Assembly: GCA_947488935.1 (NCBI GenBank) | Contig: CANLBN010000003.1 | Coordinates: forward strand, 186,001 to 250,000 | Direction of reading: 5' to 3' | Length of the DNA stretch: 64,000 bases | Source of the DNA: an uncultured Pseudomonadales bacterium | GTDB taxonomy: Bacteria > Pseudomonadota > Gammaproteobacteria > Pseudomonadales > Cellvibrionaceae | Shown: piece by piece, positions 1-9,240 of the stretch | How the letters are laid out: the number at the start of each line of letters is the position of its first letter | How positions within the stretch are numbered: position 1 is the first letter of the stretch | Notes under the pieces: generated by a model | The model's database searches: none | The model's input: only the letters and a program-made list of their open reading frames with translations | Told to the model about the DNA's origin: nothing | Position numbers and translations under genes: made by a program

Positions 1-239
1 CAGTAGTACGCATTGCGCGTATTAGACAGGCATCGTCGGATAGTTATGAACGCCGCTTTATTGTCTCACTAGATATTAGCTTAGGTGATAGTTTAAAGCA
101 GAAAGCTGAATTTAGTTTAGCCAATAGAAGCGAAATGAAATTTCCAATTCTACTAGGTAGAGAGTTCTTGCAAGACATTACATTAATCGATGTTGGCAAA
201 AAGTTTTTGCACCCTAAATTCAAACCAGAGGATAAATAG
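1..239 (+). CDS. Retropepsin-like ATP-dependent zinc protease family, C-terminal part
   Basis: This is the 3' end of a gene that begins before the window; codons run in the frame starting at base 3 and stop at 237-239. The 78 visible residues read as a beta-rich aspartic-protease-like fold, with a FPILLGREFL segment typical of the family once annotated as ATP-dependent zinc protease or DUF785 (RimK/LysX-associated). The catalytic Asp would lie upstream, out of view. The next gene starts 2 bases after the stop, so it heads a three-gene operon with the 7TM protein and the ATP-grasp ligase. The family assignment rests on this short segment plus context. Confidence 0.75.
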   Translation, partial: VVRIARIRQASSDSYERRFIVSLDISLGDSLKQKAEFSLANRSEMKFPILLGREFLQDITLIDVGKKFLHPKFKPEDK

Positions 240-241
240 TT

Positions 242-1762
242 ATGTCAAATAGCCGTTGGCCTTTTTATTCTTTGATTGCTGTTCTTTTCTTTGGTGGTAT
301 TTTTTTGAGCGTTTATCGGCATATAGAATATCAAGTGCCATGGATGCCTGGTGAAAGGCTGATTACTTGGAGTGTTGAGGCGCGTATTGAGCTGCAAGCA
401 GATAATGAAGCAACAACGGTAAGGCTATTGAGGCCCTTAAATCAAAACAACTATTCTTTGCTCGATGAGTCTACAGCCTCGCCGGGATTCGGCGTGGCCT
501 ATTTGGATGAGAAAAATATTATTGAATGGACCAAAAGGGAGGCTAGTGGCCCTCAAAGTCTTTTTTATCGAGCTACTTTTTTGGTTAATAATGAACAAGA
601 GAGTGATCAAAGTAAGGCGCCTGATGTTTTGTCAGTTGTTTGGTCAGAGCCGTATCAGACCGCTGCCAATCAGGTTGTCGACCAAGTTAATCAAAGGTCA
701 GCGGGTTCGGTTAGCTTTGCCCAGCAACTTTTTTTAGCGCTAAAAGAAAATGACGAAAATATTTCCCTGTTGAAAAAAGACGTGCCTGATGAAGCTGAGC
801 TTGCAGTTAAATTATTAAATCAAAATAACATTTCGGCTAGCTTAATTTATGCATTAAAACTAGAGGATGGTAGGCGTCGTCAATCATTAACGACATTGGT
901 TAAGGTCTGGTTTGATGAGGCAGGTACAGATAATAAGCAATCAATTATTTTTGATCCTATAACAGGGCAGCGTAACATTCCCGAAAACCATTTGCTTTGG
1001 TCACAAGCCTCTAAGCCAATACTTGAAGTCGTTGGTGGTTTTGATTCAATTGTGACCTTTTCTATTATTCGACAGCGAGAATCTATTGGTGCTGCTATAA
1101 AAGCGCAGCAAAATTTAGAGCAAAACCTGATTAATTTTTCTATCCATACCTTGCCGCTAGAAGAGCAGGCGCTGTTCAAAACAATCTTGTTATTACCTGT
1201 TGGTGCACTTGTCGTTTGTTTGTTGAGGATTCTTGTTGGCTTGAGAACCTCAGGTACGTTTATGCCGGTATTAATTGCCTTAGCTTTTATCCAAACATCG
1301 TTGATGACAGGTCTTGTGGGCTTTTTATTAATTGTATTTTTTGGGCTGTTATTACGCAGTTATCTTTCTCGGCTTAATTTGTTACTGGTTGCAAGAATCT
1401 CGGCAGTGATTATTACGGTTATTGCTATTATTGCTATTTTTAGTGTGATGAGTTTTAAAATCGGTCTTGTAGAAGGTTTAAAAATCACCTTCTTCCCTAT
1501 GATTATTTTGGCCTGGACAATCGAGCGTATGTCAATTCTGTGGGAGGAAGAGGGCCCCAAAGAAGTGTTTGTGCAAGGTGGTGGTAGTTTGTTGACGGCG
1601 CTACTGGCTTATTTGGCAATGACTAACGATTGGGTCAGGCACTTAACCTTTAACTTTTTAGGGATACAGCTGATTTTATTGGCATTCATTTTGGCCTTAG
1701 GTAATTACACTGGGTATCGTTTGTTCGAACTTATTCGCTTTAAAAGTATGGTGGAGAAGTAA
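242..1762 (+). CDS. Inactive transglutaminase domain fused to 7TM domain (UUP1-type membrane protein)
   Basis: A 506-residue inner-membrane protein. An N-terminal membrane segment (about residues 8-25) leads into a soluble, presumably periplasmic domain (about 30-290) resembling a transglutaminase fold without an evident Cys-His-Asp triad. From about residue 305 to the end there are repeated hydrophobic segments, making the multi-helix C-terminal domain. This matches the family that pairs an inactive transglutaminase with seven helices. Its only usual neighbours are the retropepsin-like protease upstream (2-base gap) and the ATP-grasp ligase downstream (start directly follows this stop). Function is unproven; it may present or sense a peptide substrate made or cut by the neighbours. 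Confidence 0.82.
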   Translation: MSNSRWPFYSLIAVLFFGGIFLSVYRHIEYQVPWMPGERLITWSVEARIELQADNEATTVRLLRPLNQNNYSLLDESTASPGFGVAYLDEKNIIEWTKREASGPQSLFYRATFLVNNEQESDQSKAPDVLSVVWSEPYQTAANQVVDQVNQRSAGSVSFAQQLFLALKENDENISLLKKDVPDEAELAVKLLNQNNISASLIYALKLEDGRRRQSLTTLVKVWFDEAGTDNKQSIIFDPITGQRNIPENHLLWSQASKPILEVVGGFDSIVTFSIIRQRESIGAAIKAQQNLEQNLINFSIHTLPLEEQALFKTILLLPVGALVVCLLRILVGLRTSGTFMPVLIALAFIQTSLMTGLVGFLLIVFFGLLLRSYLSRLNLLLVARISAVIITVIAIIAIFSVMSFKIGLVEGLKITFFPMIILAWTIERMSILWEEEGPKEVFVQGGGSLLTALLAYLAMTNDWVRHLTFNFLGIQLILLAFILALGNYTGYRLFELIRFKSMVEK

Positions 1763-2725
1763 ATGTTCGCTAACCCATTTAGTTTGCATAAGTTGGGTAT
1801 TTTAGGCATGAACGAAAGAAACAGTCGTTATGTTTCTCGCTATAATCCTCGACACTTGTACCCCCTTGTTGACGACAAACTACAAACTAAGCAATTGTTA
1901 GAAAGCTCTGGTATTAATGTGCCAGAGCTTATTTCAACGATTAAAGAACAGTCTACGATTCAAAAGCTGATTGATTTTTTGCCCGCATCTTCTGGTTTTG
2001 TTATCAAGCCTGCGAAAGGCAGCGGCGGTAAAGGCATTTTAGTTATTCAGCAGGTCGAAGCTAACGGTCGGGATTTTAATTATATAAAGGCGAACGGCGC
2101 GGTTGTTGATATAGAATACTTAAAACGCCACTGTTCTAATATTTTAGCGGGTCTTTACAGTTTAGGAGGCAAGTCTGATATCGCAATCGTTGAACGCATT
2201 ATTGAATTTGACGATGCCTTTAGCGATTTTAGTTATGAAGGTGTGCCAGACATACGAGTAATTGTTTTTAAAGGTTATCCTATTATGGCGATGATGCGTC
2301 TATCGACACAAGCATCCGATGGTAAAGCCAATTTACACCAAGGTGCCGTTGGTGTGGGTATTGATATCGTATCAGGTAAAGCGCTGCATGCGGTTCAATT
2401 TGGTAAGCCGGTAAAAGAACATCCCGATACACATCGTTTGCTCGAAGAGTTACAAGTGCCCGATTGGAATAATTTGTTATTGCTTGCAGCGCAATGCTAC
2501 GACGAAACACAATTGGGGTTTTTGGGTGCAGATATTGTGCTTGATGTTCAGCACGGGCCGTTGGTATTAGAACTCAATGCACGCCCAGGTTTAGCTATAC
2601 AAATTGCTAATGGCTGTGGCTTAAAGCCACGGCTTAGGCTGATCGAAAATAAAGTGAATACCTTTAGGCATAAAAGCCTTAGTGCCGAGCAACGAGTTGA
2701 GTTTTGTTTGAATGAATTCGACTAG
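1763..2725 (+). CDS. Alpha-L-glutamate ligase-like ATP-grasp protein (RimK-related)
   Basis: A 320-residue ATP-grasp enzyme of the RimK-related class. Visible motifs are the glycine-rich nucleotide loop KPAKGSGGKGI near residue 79, the acidic central strand region VPDIRVIVFKG, and the metal-binding C-terminal LELNARPGLAIQIAN. Family members join an amino acid to a carboxylate with ATP hydrolysis; the actual substrate here is unknown. The ATG abuts the preceding TAA with no spacer, which indicates translational coupling. The fixed trio of protease, 7TM protein and ligase suggests the ligase adds residues to a peptide that the protease trims, but that is inference. Confidence 0.85.
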   Translation: MFANPFSLHKLGILGMNERNSRYVSRYNPRHLYPLVDDKLQTKQLLESSGINVPELISTIKEQSTIQKLIDFLPASSGFVIKPAKGSGGKGILVIQQVEANGRDFNYIKANGAVVDIEYLKRHCSNILAGLYSLGGKSDIAIVERIIEFDDAFSDFSYEGVPDIRVIVFKGYPIMAMMRLSTQASDGKANLHQGAVGVGIDIVSGKALHAVQFGKPVKEHPDTHRLLEELQVPDWNNLLLLAAQCYDETQLGFLGADIVLDVQHGPLVLELNARPGLAIQIANGCGLKPRLRLIENKVNTFRHKSLSAEQRVEFCLNEFD

Positions 2726-2758
2726 CTGGGCAAGCTAAAATGGGGGGCTGCTTATAAA

Positions 2759-2995
2759 TTAGGAAAAGTCGTAAATAAGGATAACTTTCTGATGTTGAGA
2801 CTCATAAAAATATAATATCTCACCACCAGAGTTAAGATATGTATTGCTTTCAATTAAACCCAAATAAAAGTACGGAAATTTTGTTTCTTTATCGGTAAAA
2901 ACAAGATTTTTCTGAATTGCAGGATCGTGCCAGTATTGATCTGGCTCTTCATCGCTTAGTTTGCGCTTCTCTTCTTCTAAAAATTTACTTAGGTT
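2759..2995 (-). pseudogene. Decayed or truncated reverse-strand ORF of unknown family
   Basis: On the reverse strand a 78-codon open stretch ends in TAA at 2759-2761 and is bounded upstream by an in-frame TGA at 2996-2998. The translation looks like a real, acidic and aromatic-rich protein end (it contains DEEPDQYWHDPAIQKN and ILYFYESQHQKVILIYDFS). It has no ATG, GTG or TTG start in frame. An ATG at 2999 lies in another frame, preceded by a purine-rich AAGAGGAAAA stretch, and runs into a stop after four codons; a single frameshift would join them. I read this as a gene remnant. I do not recognise the family. It sits between the ATP-grasp cassette and the DUF1835 gene, in a patch next to a tRNA. 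Confidence 0.45.
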
Positions 2996-3176
2996 TCATT
3001 TTATATTCAGTCTCTTATCTTTTTTCCTCTTATTCAATTTTTGAGTAATAATGATAGAGGGCAGGTGTAGAGCTTATTTAACATCCATGATCATATTTTA
3101 TGTGTTGATGGGTGTTCACTTTGGAAAATATAGATGATGGGTGTTTGTTATCTGCTAAGTACAGGAGGTTTATTCA

Positions 3177-4205
3177 ATGCATATTTTAAATGGTGACAGT
3201 GCGGCTGGTTGTTTTAGGCAAGCGTTTCATCCGCCGCAAGAGGAATTGCTCGTATTTAGAGATGTGCTTTCTTGCGGAAGACTCAAGGCTTATGTTGATA
3301 TCAAGCAGTGGGCTAAATACCGTAGGGATTATTGGGCAGCAATGTATGTCAAGCAGGGGTTTGATGGGATTGATGATATTGCAACAGCCCCTAATGACTT
3401 TTATAACGACTTTGATCAACTTAAATGCGCAGATAAAATAAACTTATGGGTAGGTTGCGCACTGAGTGACCACCTATTGTTGGTTTTTCTAGTTAAGTTA
3501 TTTGATGTTCATGGCCTAGATTTTAGCAAGTTGGCAATCTATCAATACACTCATGCGGATAATAATCTGACTGTTATAGGCTTGGGTATACTAAGTCCAG
3601 AACAGATAGAAGCCTTAAAACCTGAGTCATTGAGACTTAATGATGCACAAATTGCCTTTTGTTTAGAGGTGTGGGAGATAGTGACAGCTGGCAACCCAGA
3701 AGATTTGATGCGGATACTTAAATTAAAACAAGCAAGCCTACCTTTGCTCCATAGCTCTCTAAAGAGTTTATTTTATCGCTTTCCAAAACTATCAAATGGT
3801 TTAAGCCACTTTGATGAGCTTATTCTCAATGCCGCCAAAGATCATGCGCCCAATACTCTACGTATTATCGCTGAGGCGATGACACAGGATATGTATCCAG
3901 ATAAATACCCCCATATATTTGATGTTGTTGGAGATACTTATTTATTTGATCGGCTAAAAAATATGGCGCAAGCAAGCCTTAAAAAACCATTACTTTCATT
4001 AAATGCAATGGACGAATCTCTGCGAGAAACCACAACAAAAATCACAGAATTTGGCTTGGAGGTATTAAAGGGCAAGCAGAATGTTGTAGATGTTAATGGA
4101 ATAGACGATTGGGTTGGCGGCATTCATTTAACGATCCGTTCAGGTAGTGCTTGGTTTAGAGATGGGGATAAACTGATACTACAAGCGTGTCATTCGAATA
4201 CTTAA
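3177..4205 (+). CDS. DUF1835 (plus DUF3658-like C-terminus) domain protein
   Basis: A 342-residue protein whose first residues, HILNGDSAAGCFRQAF, followed by a conserved FRDVLSCG segment near residue 35, match the DUF1835 family. The C-terminal third resembles the DUF3658 companion domain. Biochemical function is unknown. The start is well supported: AGGAGG lies eight bases upstream of the ATG, the strongest ribosome binding site nearby. There are no signal peptide or membrane segments. It stands alone between an ORF remnant and the tRNA-Leu repeat array, a setting typical of accessory genes carried next to tRNA 3' ends. A short palindrome (4217-4232) follows the stop. Confidence 0.7.
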   Translation: MHILNGDSAAGCFRQAFHPPQEELLVFRDVLSCGRLKAYVDIKQWAKYRRDYWAAMYVKQGFDGIDDIATAPNDFYNDFDQLKCADKINLWVGCALSDHLLLVFLVKLFDVHGLDFSKLAIYQYTHADNNLTVIGLGILSPEQIEALKPESLRLNDAQIAFCLEVWEIVTAGNPEDLMRILKLKQASLPLLHSSLKSLFYRFPKLSNGLSHFDELILNAAKDHAPNTLRIIAEAMTQDMYPDKYPHIFDVVGDTYLFDRLKNMAQASLKKPLLSLNAMDESLRETTTKITEFGLEVLKGKQNVVDVNGIDDWVGGIHLTIRSGSAWFRDGDKLILQACHSNT

Positions 4206-4260
4206 TAGCGATGCTGAGATAGCTGGCTATCTGTACCTTTAGAGCAGGCTTTTTTATATT

Positions 4261-4438
4261 TGGTACAGTGGCCGGACTGACTCACACACCCTGTGCTCGG
4301 GCTATCGCCCACCTATCTTATAAGAAAGGCGTCCAAAATTGTTCCTGACAATTTTGTCGAACCGACTGTGCCGATTCTCGTCTGAGCATCTATTATGATA
4401 CGAGGTATCTGAGGTTTACTAGATAAAATAATACTAAA
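4261..4438 (-). repeat. tRNA-Leu-derived tandem repeat, distal copy (A)
   Basis: A 178-bp unit read on the reverse strand, lying downstream of tRNA-Leu and copy B. It ends in a near copy of the tRNA 3' end including CCA, but has lost one G in the acceptor strand. It differs from copy B (4439-4619) at roughly a dozen positions. Hairpins on the reverse-strand transcript are GAATCG/CGGTTC (4359-4377), CAAAATTGT/ACAATTTTG (4334-4356), GGGC-GATA-GCCC, and GCACA/TGTGT. If the tRNA transcript reads through, this unit would be a second released RNA. It resembles the E. coli tyrT rtT repeats in design. Confidence 0.85.
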
Positions 4439-4619
4439 TGGTACCAGTGGCCGGATTGACTCGCACATCCTGTGCTTGGGCTATCGCCCGCCTATCTTAT
4501 AAGAAAGGCGTCCAAAATTGTTCCTGACAATTTTGTCGAACCGTCTGTGCCGGTTCTCGTCTGAGCATCTATTATGATACGAGGTATCTGAGGTTTTCTA
4601 GAAAAGATAATACTAATAA
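4439..4619 (-). repeat. tRNA-Leu-derived tandem repeat, proximal copy (B)
   Basis: A 181-bp unit directly after the tRNA-Leu CCA end on the reverse strand, terminating in CCGGCCACTGGTACCA, identical to the tRNA 3' terminus. Inside are an AT-rich spacer, the perfect stem GAACCG/CGGTTC with a 7-base loop (4538-4556), the perfect 9-bp stem CAAAATTGT/ACAATTTTG with a 5-base loop (4513-4535), then GGGC-GATA-GCCC and GCACA-GGA-TGTGC. No convincing protein is encoded. Processing at the tRNA-like CCA ends would release an RNA of about 180 nt, but nothing in the sequence proves it. Confidence 0.87.
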
Positions 4620-4704
4620 TGGTACCAGTGGCCGGACTCGAACCGGCACTCCCGAAGAAACGGCATTTTGAATGCCGCGTGTCTACCAATTCCACCACAC
4701 TGGC
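4620..4704 (-). tRNA. tRNA-Leu (anticodon CAA)
   Basis: Read on the reverse strand, an 85-nt class II tRNA. The acceptor stem GCCAGTG pairs with CACTGGT (first pair G-U), followed by discriminator A and an encoded CCA at 4622-4620. The anticodon stem CGGCA/TGCCG encloses TTCAAAA, giving anticodon CAA. A long variable arm precedes the T arm GCCGGTTCGAGTCCGGC. The 3' end is duplicated twice downstream in 178-181 bp repeats. A strong promoter lies about 75 bp upstream. Confidence 0.96.
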
Positions 4705-4778
4705 AAAGAGAGGCTGTTAACCCATCAATGTAGCCCAACCTTGGGCAATCTCACGTACCTCTTGTACATGGGCCGAGG

Positions 4779-4806
4779 ATTATAACAGTGGCTTTGGCCT
4801 CGTCAA
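4779..4806 (-). promoter_or_regulatory. Sigma-70 promoter of the tRNA-Leu transcription unit
   Basis: On the reverse strand, TTGACG (4806-4801), a 16-bp spacer and a consensus TATAAT (4784-4779). The bases directly after the -10 are CCTCGGCCC, a GC-rich discriminator like those of stringently controlled stable-RNA promoters. Transcription would start near 4772, leaving a leader of about 68 nt before the tRNA. Confidence 0.85.
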
Positions 4807-4917
4807 CTGTTCTTATTCTTATCGGGCTCTTTTATGCTGCAATCGTGGTGTTTTGCCGAGAATTCGGCTAACCTTGCCGCTTTTCTATAAAGCACCTTTA
4901 CTGCCTCATATATTACT

Positions 4918-5976
4918 ATGCACCGCCAAGATTTTAGTTACAGTTTACCCGATGAGCTGATTGCTCGCTTTCCCACACCCGAACGAACCGGTAGCCGCTT
5001 GCTGTGTTTAGATGGCGCTACGGGTGATTATCAACACCGGAACTTTATCGACCTGTTAGCACAATTGCAGGCGGGTGATGTTATGGTTTTTAACAATACT
5101 AAGGTGATTCCTGCGCGTTTATTTGGGCGTAAAGAGAGTGGCGGTCGTATTGAGATTTTGGTCGAGCGTGTATTAGATCAACACCGTTTTTTAGCCCATG
5201 TACGCGCGAGTAAGTCGCCTAAAGCTGGCGCTAAATTACTCGTTGATGACTTTTCCATAATGGTTAATGGGCGAGAGGGTGAGCTATTCGAGTTAGATTG
5301 TGGTGAGCACTTGCTAATCCCCATGTTGGAGTCAATAGGGCATATGCCATTGCCACCTTATATTGACCGTGAAGATACTCTGGACGATAAGTCACGCTAC
5401 CAAACGGTTTACGGTGAGCACGCAGGTGCTGTTGCTGCTCCTACCGCTGGCCTGCATTTTGACGAGCCATTAATGCAGGCAATAAAAGAAAAAGGTGTTG
5501 AAGTGGCATATGTGACTTTGCATGTGGGAGCGGGGACTTTTCAGCCAGTGCGTGTTGATAATATTAAAGAGCATCATATGCATTCTGAGTGGATGACTAT
5601 TGATCAGCCTACTTGCGATGTGGTTAATACCGCAAAAAGTCAGGGTCGCAGAGTTGTTGCCGTGGGTACGACAAGTGTTCGCTGTCTAGAGAGTGCTGCA
5701 CAAAAATCCGAGCAAACAGAACTCGTACCCTACGAAGGGGATACGGATATTTTTATTTACCCTGGCTTTCAATTCAAACAGGTGGATGCCTTAATCACTA
5801 ATTTCCACTTGTCAGAGTCAACCTTACTCATGTTGGTATCTGCTTTTGCAGGGTATCAGCACATTATGGCGGCTTATCAAGAGGCGGTAGAGCAGAGATA
5901 TCGCTTTTTTAGCTATGGCGATGCTATGTGGATGACACGTAACCCCAGTGCGCATACTGAAACCATCTCTAAATAA
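4918..5976 (+). CDS. queA: S-adenosylmethionine:tRNA ribosyltransferase-isomerase QueA
   Basis: A 352-residue enzyme, close to the usual length of about 350, that transfers and isomerises the ribosyl group of S-adenosylmethionine onto preQ1 in tRNA, giving epoxyqueuosine. Conserved segments include the N-terminal [30 protein letters not shown], the AAPTAGLHF signature near residue 174, and [19 protein letters not shown] near the C-terminus. The ATG at 4918 begins the conserved N-terminal motif, so the start is secure although no good ribosome binding site precedes it. tgt, which acts one step earlier in queuosine synthesis, follows after 31 bases and is probably co-transcribed. Confidence 0.97.
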   Translation: MHRQDFSYSLPDELIARFPTPERTGSRLLCLDGATGDYQHRNFIDLLAQLQAGDVMVFNNTKVIPARLFGRKESGGRIEILVERVLDQHRFLAHVRASKSPKAGAKLLVDDFSIMVNGREGELFELDCGEHLLIPMLESIGHMPLPPYIDREDTLDDKSRYQTVYGEHAGAVAAPTAGLHFDEPLMQAIKEKGVEVAYVTLHVGAGTFQPVRVDNIKEHHMHSEWMTIDQPTCDVVNTAKSQGRRVVAVGTTSVRCLESAAQKSEQTELVPYEGDTDIFIYPGFQFKQVDALITNFHLSESTLLMLVSAFAGYQHIMAAYQEAVEQRYRFFSYGDAMWMTRNPSAHTETISK

Positions 5977-5989
5977 TTGAACAATATGA

Positions 5990-7141
<1,152 letters not shown>

Positions 7142-7371
7142 GTTTGTGAGCCTAAAATGCCACAATAAATTGAAAGTGGCGGATAATAGCCCCATATAGG
7201 CTAAGACCTAAATAGAATAAATGGGTATAATTCGCGATTAGCTGTATTCTTTATTACTTGAGGAATGTGGTTTAATGAAAAGATGGTTAGGCTTAAAAGA
7301 TAGATAGCAGGTTAATTAACTACACTTTTACTCCAGCCACATTTACTGACATTTAAGAAATAATTTACTCT

Positions 7372-9231
7372 ATGTTAAATCGTTATCCTCTTTGGAAAAA
7401 TCTACTGATCCTTTGTGTGGTTATATCGGGTCTCCTATACTCTGCTGCAAATTTATACTCTCCCGATCCAGCAGTTCAAATATCAGGTGTTTCTAGCGCG
7501 CTTGAAATCAACTCTTCTACGCTTAAAAGAGCCACCTCTGCCTTAAAGAAGGAGAATATTGAATTCTTTGGTGACATTGCCACGGGCACTAGAGGGCTAA
7601 TTCGCCTTAAAGATCAAGGTGATCAATTACGCGCGAAAGAGTTAATTAAAGATGTATTGGGCGATGATTATATTGTTGCGTTGAACCTTGCTCCAACGAC
7701 ACCCGATTGGTTGGATGGCCTAGGTGCCAGCCCAATGAAACTAGGGTTGGACTTGTCCGGTGGTGTGCACTTTTTAATGGAGGTTGATACTGGCTCCGTC
7801 ATTACCGCTCGTATAGAAAGCATCGCGGATATTGCTAAAAGTGAGCTACGAAGGGCGCGTATCCGGTATAAATCCGTTGTGGCAACCCAAGATAATCGTA
7901 TTGTTGCGCGTTTCACTGCTGAGGATGCACGCAACAGTGCAGCAGCTATTTTACGCCGACAAAATCCACAATTTATCTTTACTACCGATAAAGAGAACGA
8001 TCAGTTTATTATTGAAGGTGAAATGCTTGAGCAAGAAGTCGCTTTACTGGAGCGATATGCTGTTGATCAAAATTTAACAACCTTGCGTAACCGTGTTAAT
8101 GAATTAGGTGTATCTGAACCTATTGTTCAGCGCCAAGGTAGCAACCGCATTGTTGTCGAGCTTCCGGGAGTACAAGATACGGCAGAGGCAAAGCGTATTA
8201 TTGGTAAAACAGCCAACTTGGAGTTTCGCTTAGAAGCTGAGCCAAGCGCACTTTCCTCGAGTAAAGAAGAGTTTGAGTTTCGTGATAGTGAGGGTGGTTT
8301 CGCGCGTACTGCATTTTTGGAGAGAACGCCAATCATTACCGGTGATAGTGTGACAGGTGCGCAGGCCAGTTTTGACTCCCAAACTAGTTTGCCTCAGGTA
8401 AATATCGATCTGAGCAGTGAAGGCGGTAACAAAATGTTCCGCTCAACGGTAAAAAATGTTGGGCGTAACTTGGGTGTATTATTTATTGAGTACAAGACCC
8501 AGACTCGAGACGCTCAGGGCAATAAGCTTGAAAAGCCAGTACAGATTATCGAGAAAAAAATCATTAGTTTGGCGACTATTCAAAGTGCGTTAAATGCACA
8601 GTTTAGAACAACTGGCTTGGGGAGCTCGGCAGAGGCCTCAGAGCTTGCCTTATTGCTTCGCTCAGGTGCGTTGGCAGCGCCTATGCAATTTGTACAAGAG
8701 AGTACAATTGGGCCATCGCTCGGTGCTGAAAATATTGCGCTAGGTGTTAAATCGGTGCAAATTGGTTTGTTCTTAGTGCTTGTCTTTATGTTAGTTTTTT
8801 ATAAGGCTTTTGGTGTTGCTGCAAATATCGCTTTGGCTGTTAATCTAGTATTGCTTGTCGCTATTATGTCGCTGTTTGGTGCCACGTTAACATTGCCTGG
8901 AATTGCTGGTATTGTGCTTACGGTGGGTATGGCCGTTGATGCCAATGTGTTGATCTTCTCGCGTGTTAAAGAAGAACTTGCCAATGGTTTGTCGCCTCAA
9001 CAAGCGATTAACTCCGGTTTTGATCGTGCATTTACCACAATTCTTGATGCGAATATTACTACCTTAATTGTTGCCATTATTTTATATGGCGTGGGTACCG
9101 GCTCAGTGAAGGGCTTTGCTGTGACACTAGCTATTGGTATTTTGACATCAATGTTTACCGCAATTGTGGGTACTCGTTCTATTATTAATTTGATCTACGG
9201 TGGTCGTGCCGTGAAAAAACTTTGGATATAG
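7372..9231 (+). CDS. secD: Protein translocase subunit SecD
   Basis: A 619-residue RND-type inner-membrane protein that, with SecF, uses the proton gradient to pull preproteins through SecYEG. It has one N-terminal membrane helix (about 9-28), a large periplasmic P1 domain containing LGLDLSGGVHFLMEVD near residue 125, and five further helices after about residue 450 with the conserved VGMAVDANVLIFSRVKEEL. Length matches the E. coli protein (615). secF follows after 9 bases, so the two are one operon. The usual upstream partner yajC is missing at this locus. Confidence 0.98.
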   Translation: MLNRYPLWKNLLILCVVISGLLYSAANLYSPDPAVQISGVSSALEINSSTLKRATSALKKENIEFFGDIATGTRGLIRLKDQGDQLRAKELIKDVLGDDYIVALNLAPTTPDWLDGLGASPMKLGLDLSGGVHFLMEVDTGSVITARIESIADIAKSELRRARIRYKSVVATQDNRIVARFTAEDARNSAAAILRRQNPQFIFTTDKENDQFIIEGEMLEQEVALLERYAVDQNLTTLRNRVNELGVSEPIVQRQGSNRIVVELPGVQDTAEAKRIIGKTANLEFRLEAEPSALSSSKEEFEFRDSEGGFARTAFLERTPIITGDSVTGAQASFDSQTSLPQVNIDLSSEGGNKMFRSTVKNVGRNLGVLFIEYKTQTRDAQGNKLEKPVQIIEKKIISLATIQSALNAQFRTTGLGSSAEASELALLLRSGALAAPMQFVQESTIGPSLGAENIALGVKSVQIGLFLVLVFMLVFYKAFGVAANIALAVNLVLLVAIMSLFGATLTLPGIAGIVLTVGMAVDANVLIFSRVKEELANGLSPQQAINSGFDRAFTTILDANITTLIVAIILYGVGTGSVKGFAVTLAIGILTSMFTAIVGTRSIINLIYGGRAVKKLWI

Positions 9232-9240
9232 GGGTCGACC

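Noticed and set aside
4217..4232. AGATAGC/GCTATCT palindrome after the DUF1835 gene as terminator
   Set aside because: Two-base loop and no adjacent U-run on either strand; the T-run at 4250 is 18 bases away.
4492..4698. 68-codon reverse-strand ORF across tRNA-Leu and copy B
   Set aside because: It starts inside the tRNA and its first third is simply the translated tRNA; this is a well-known false ORF type. No ribosome binding site.
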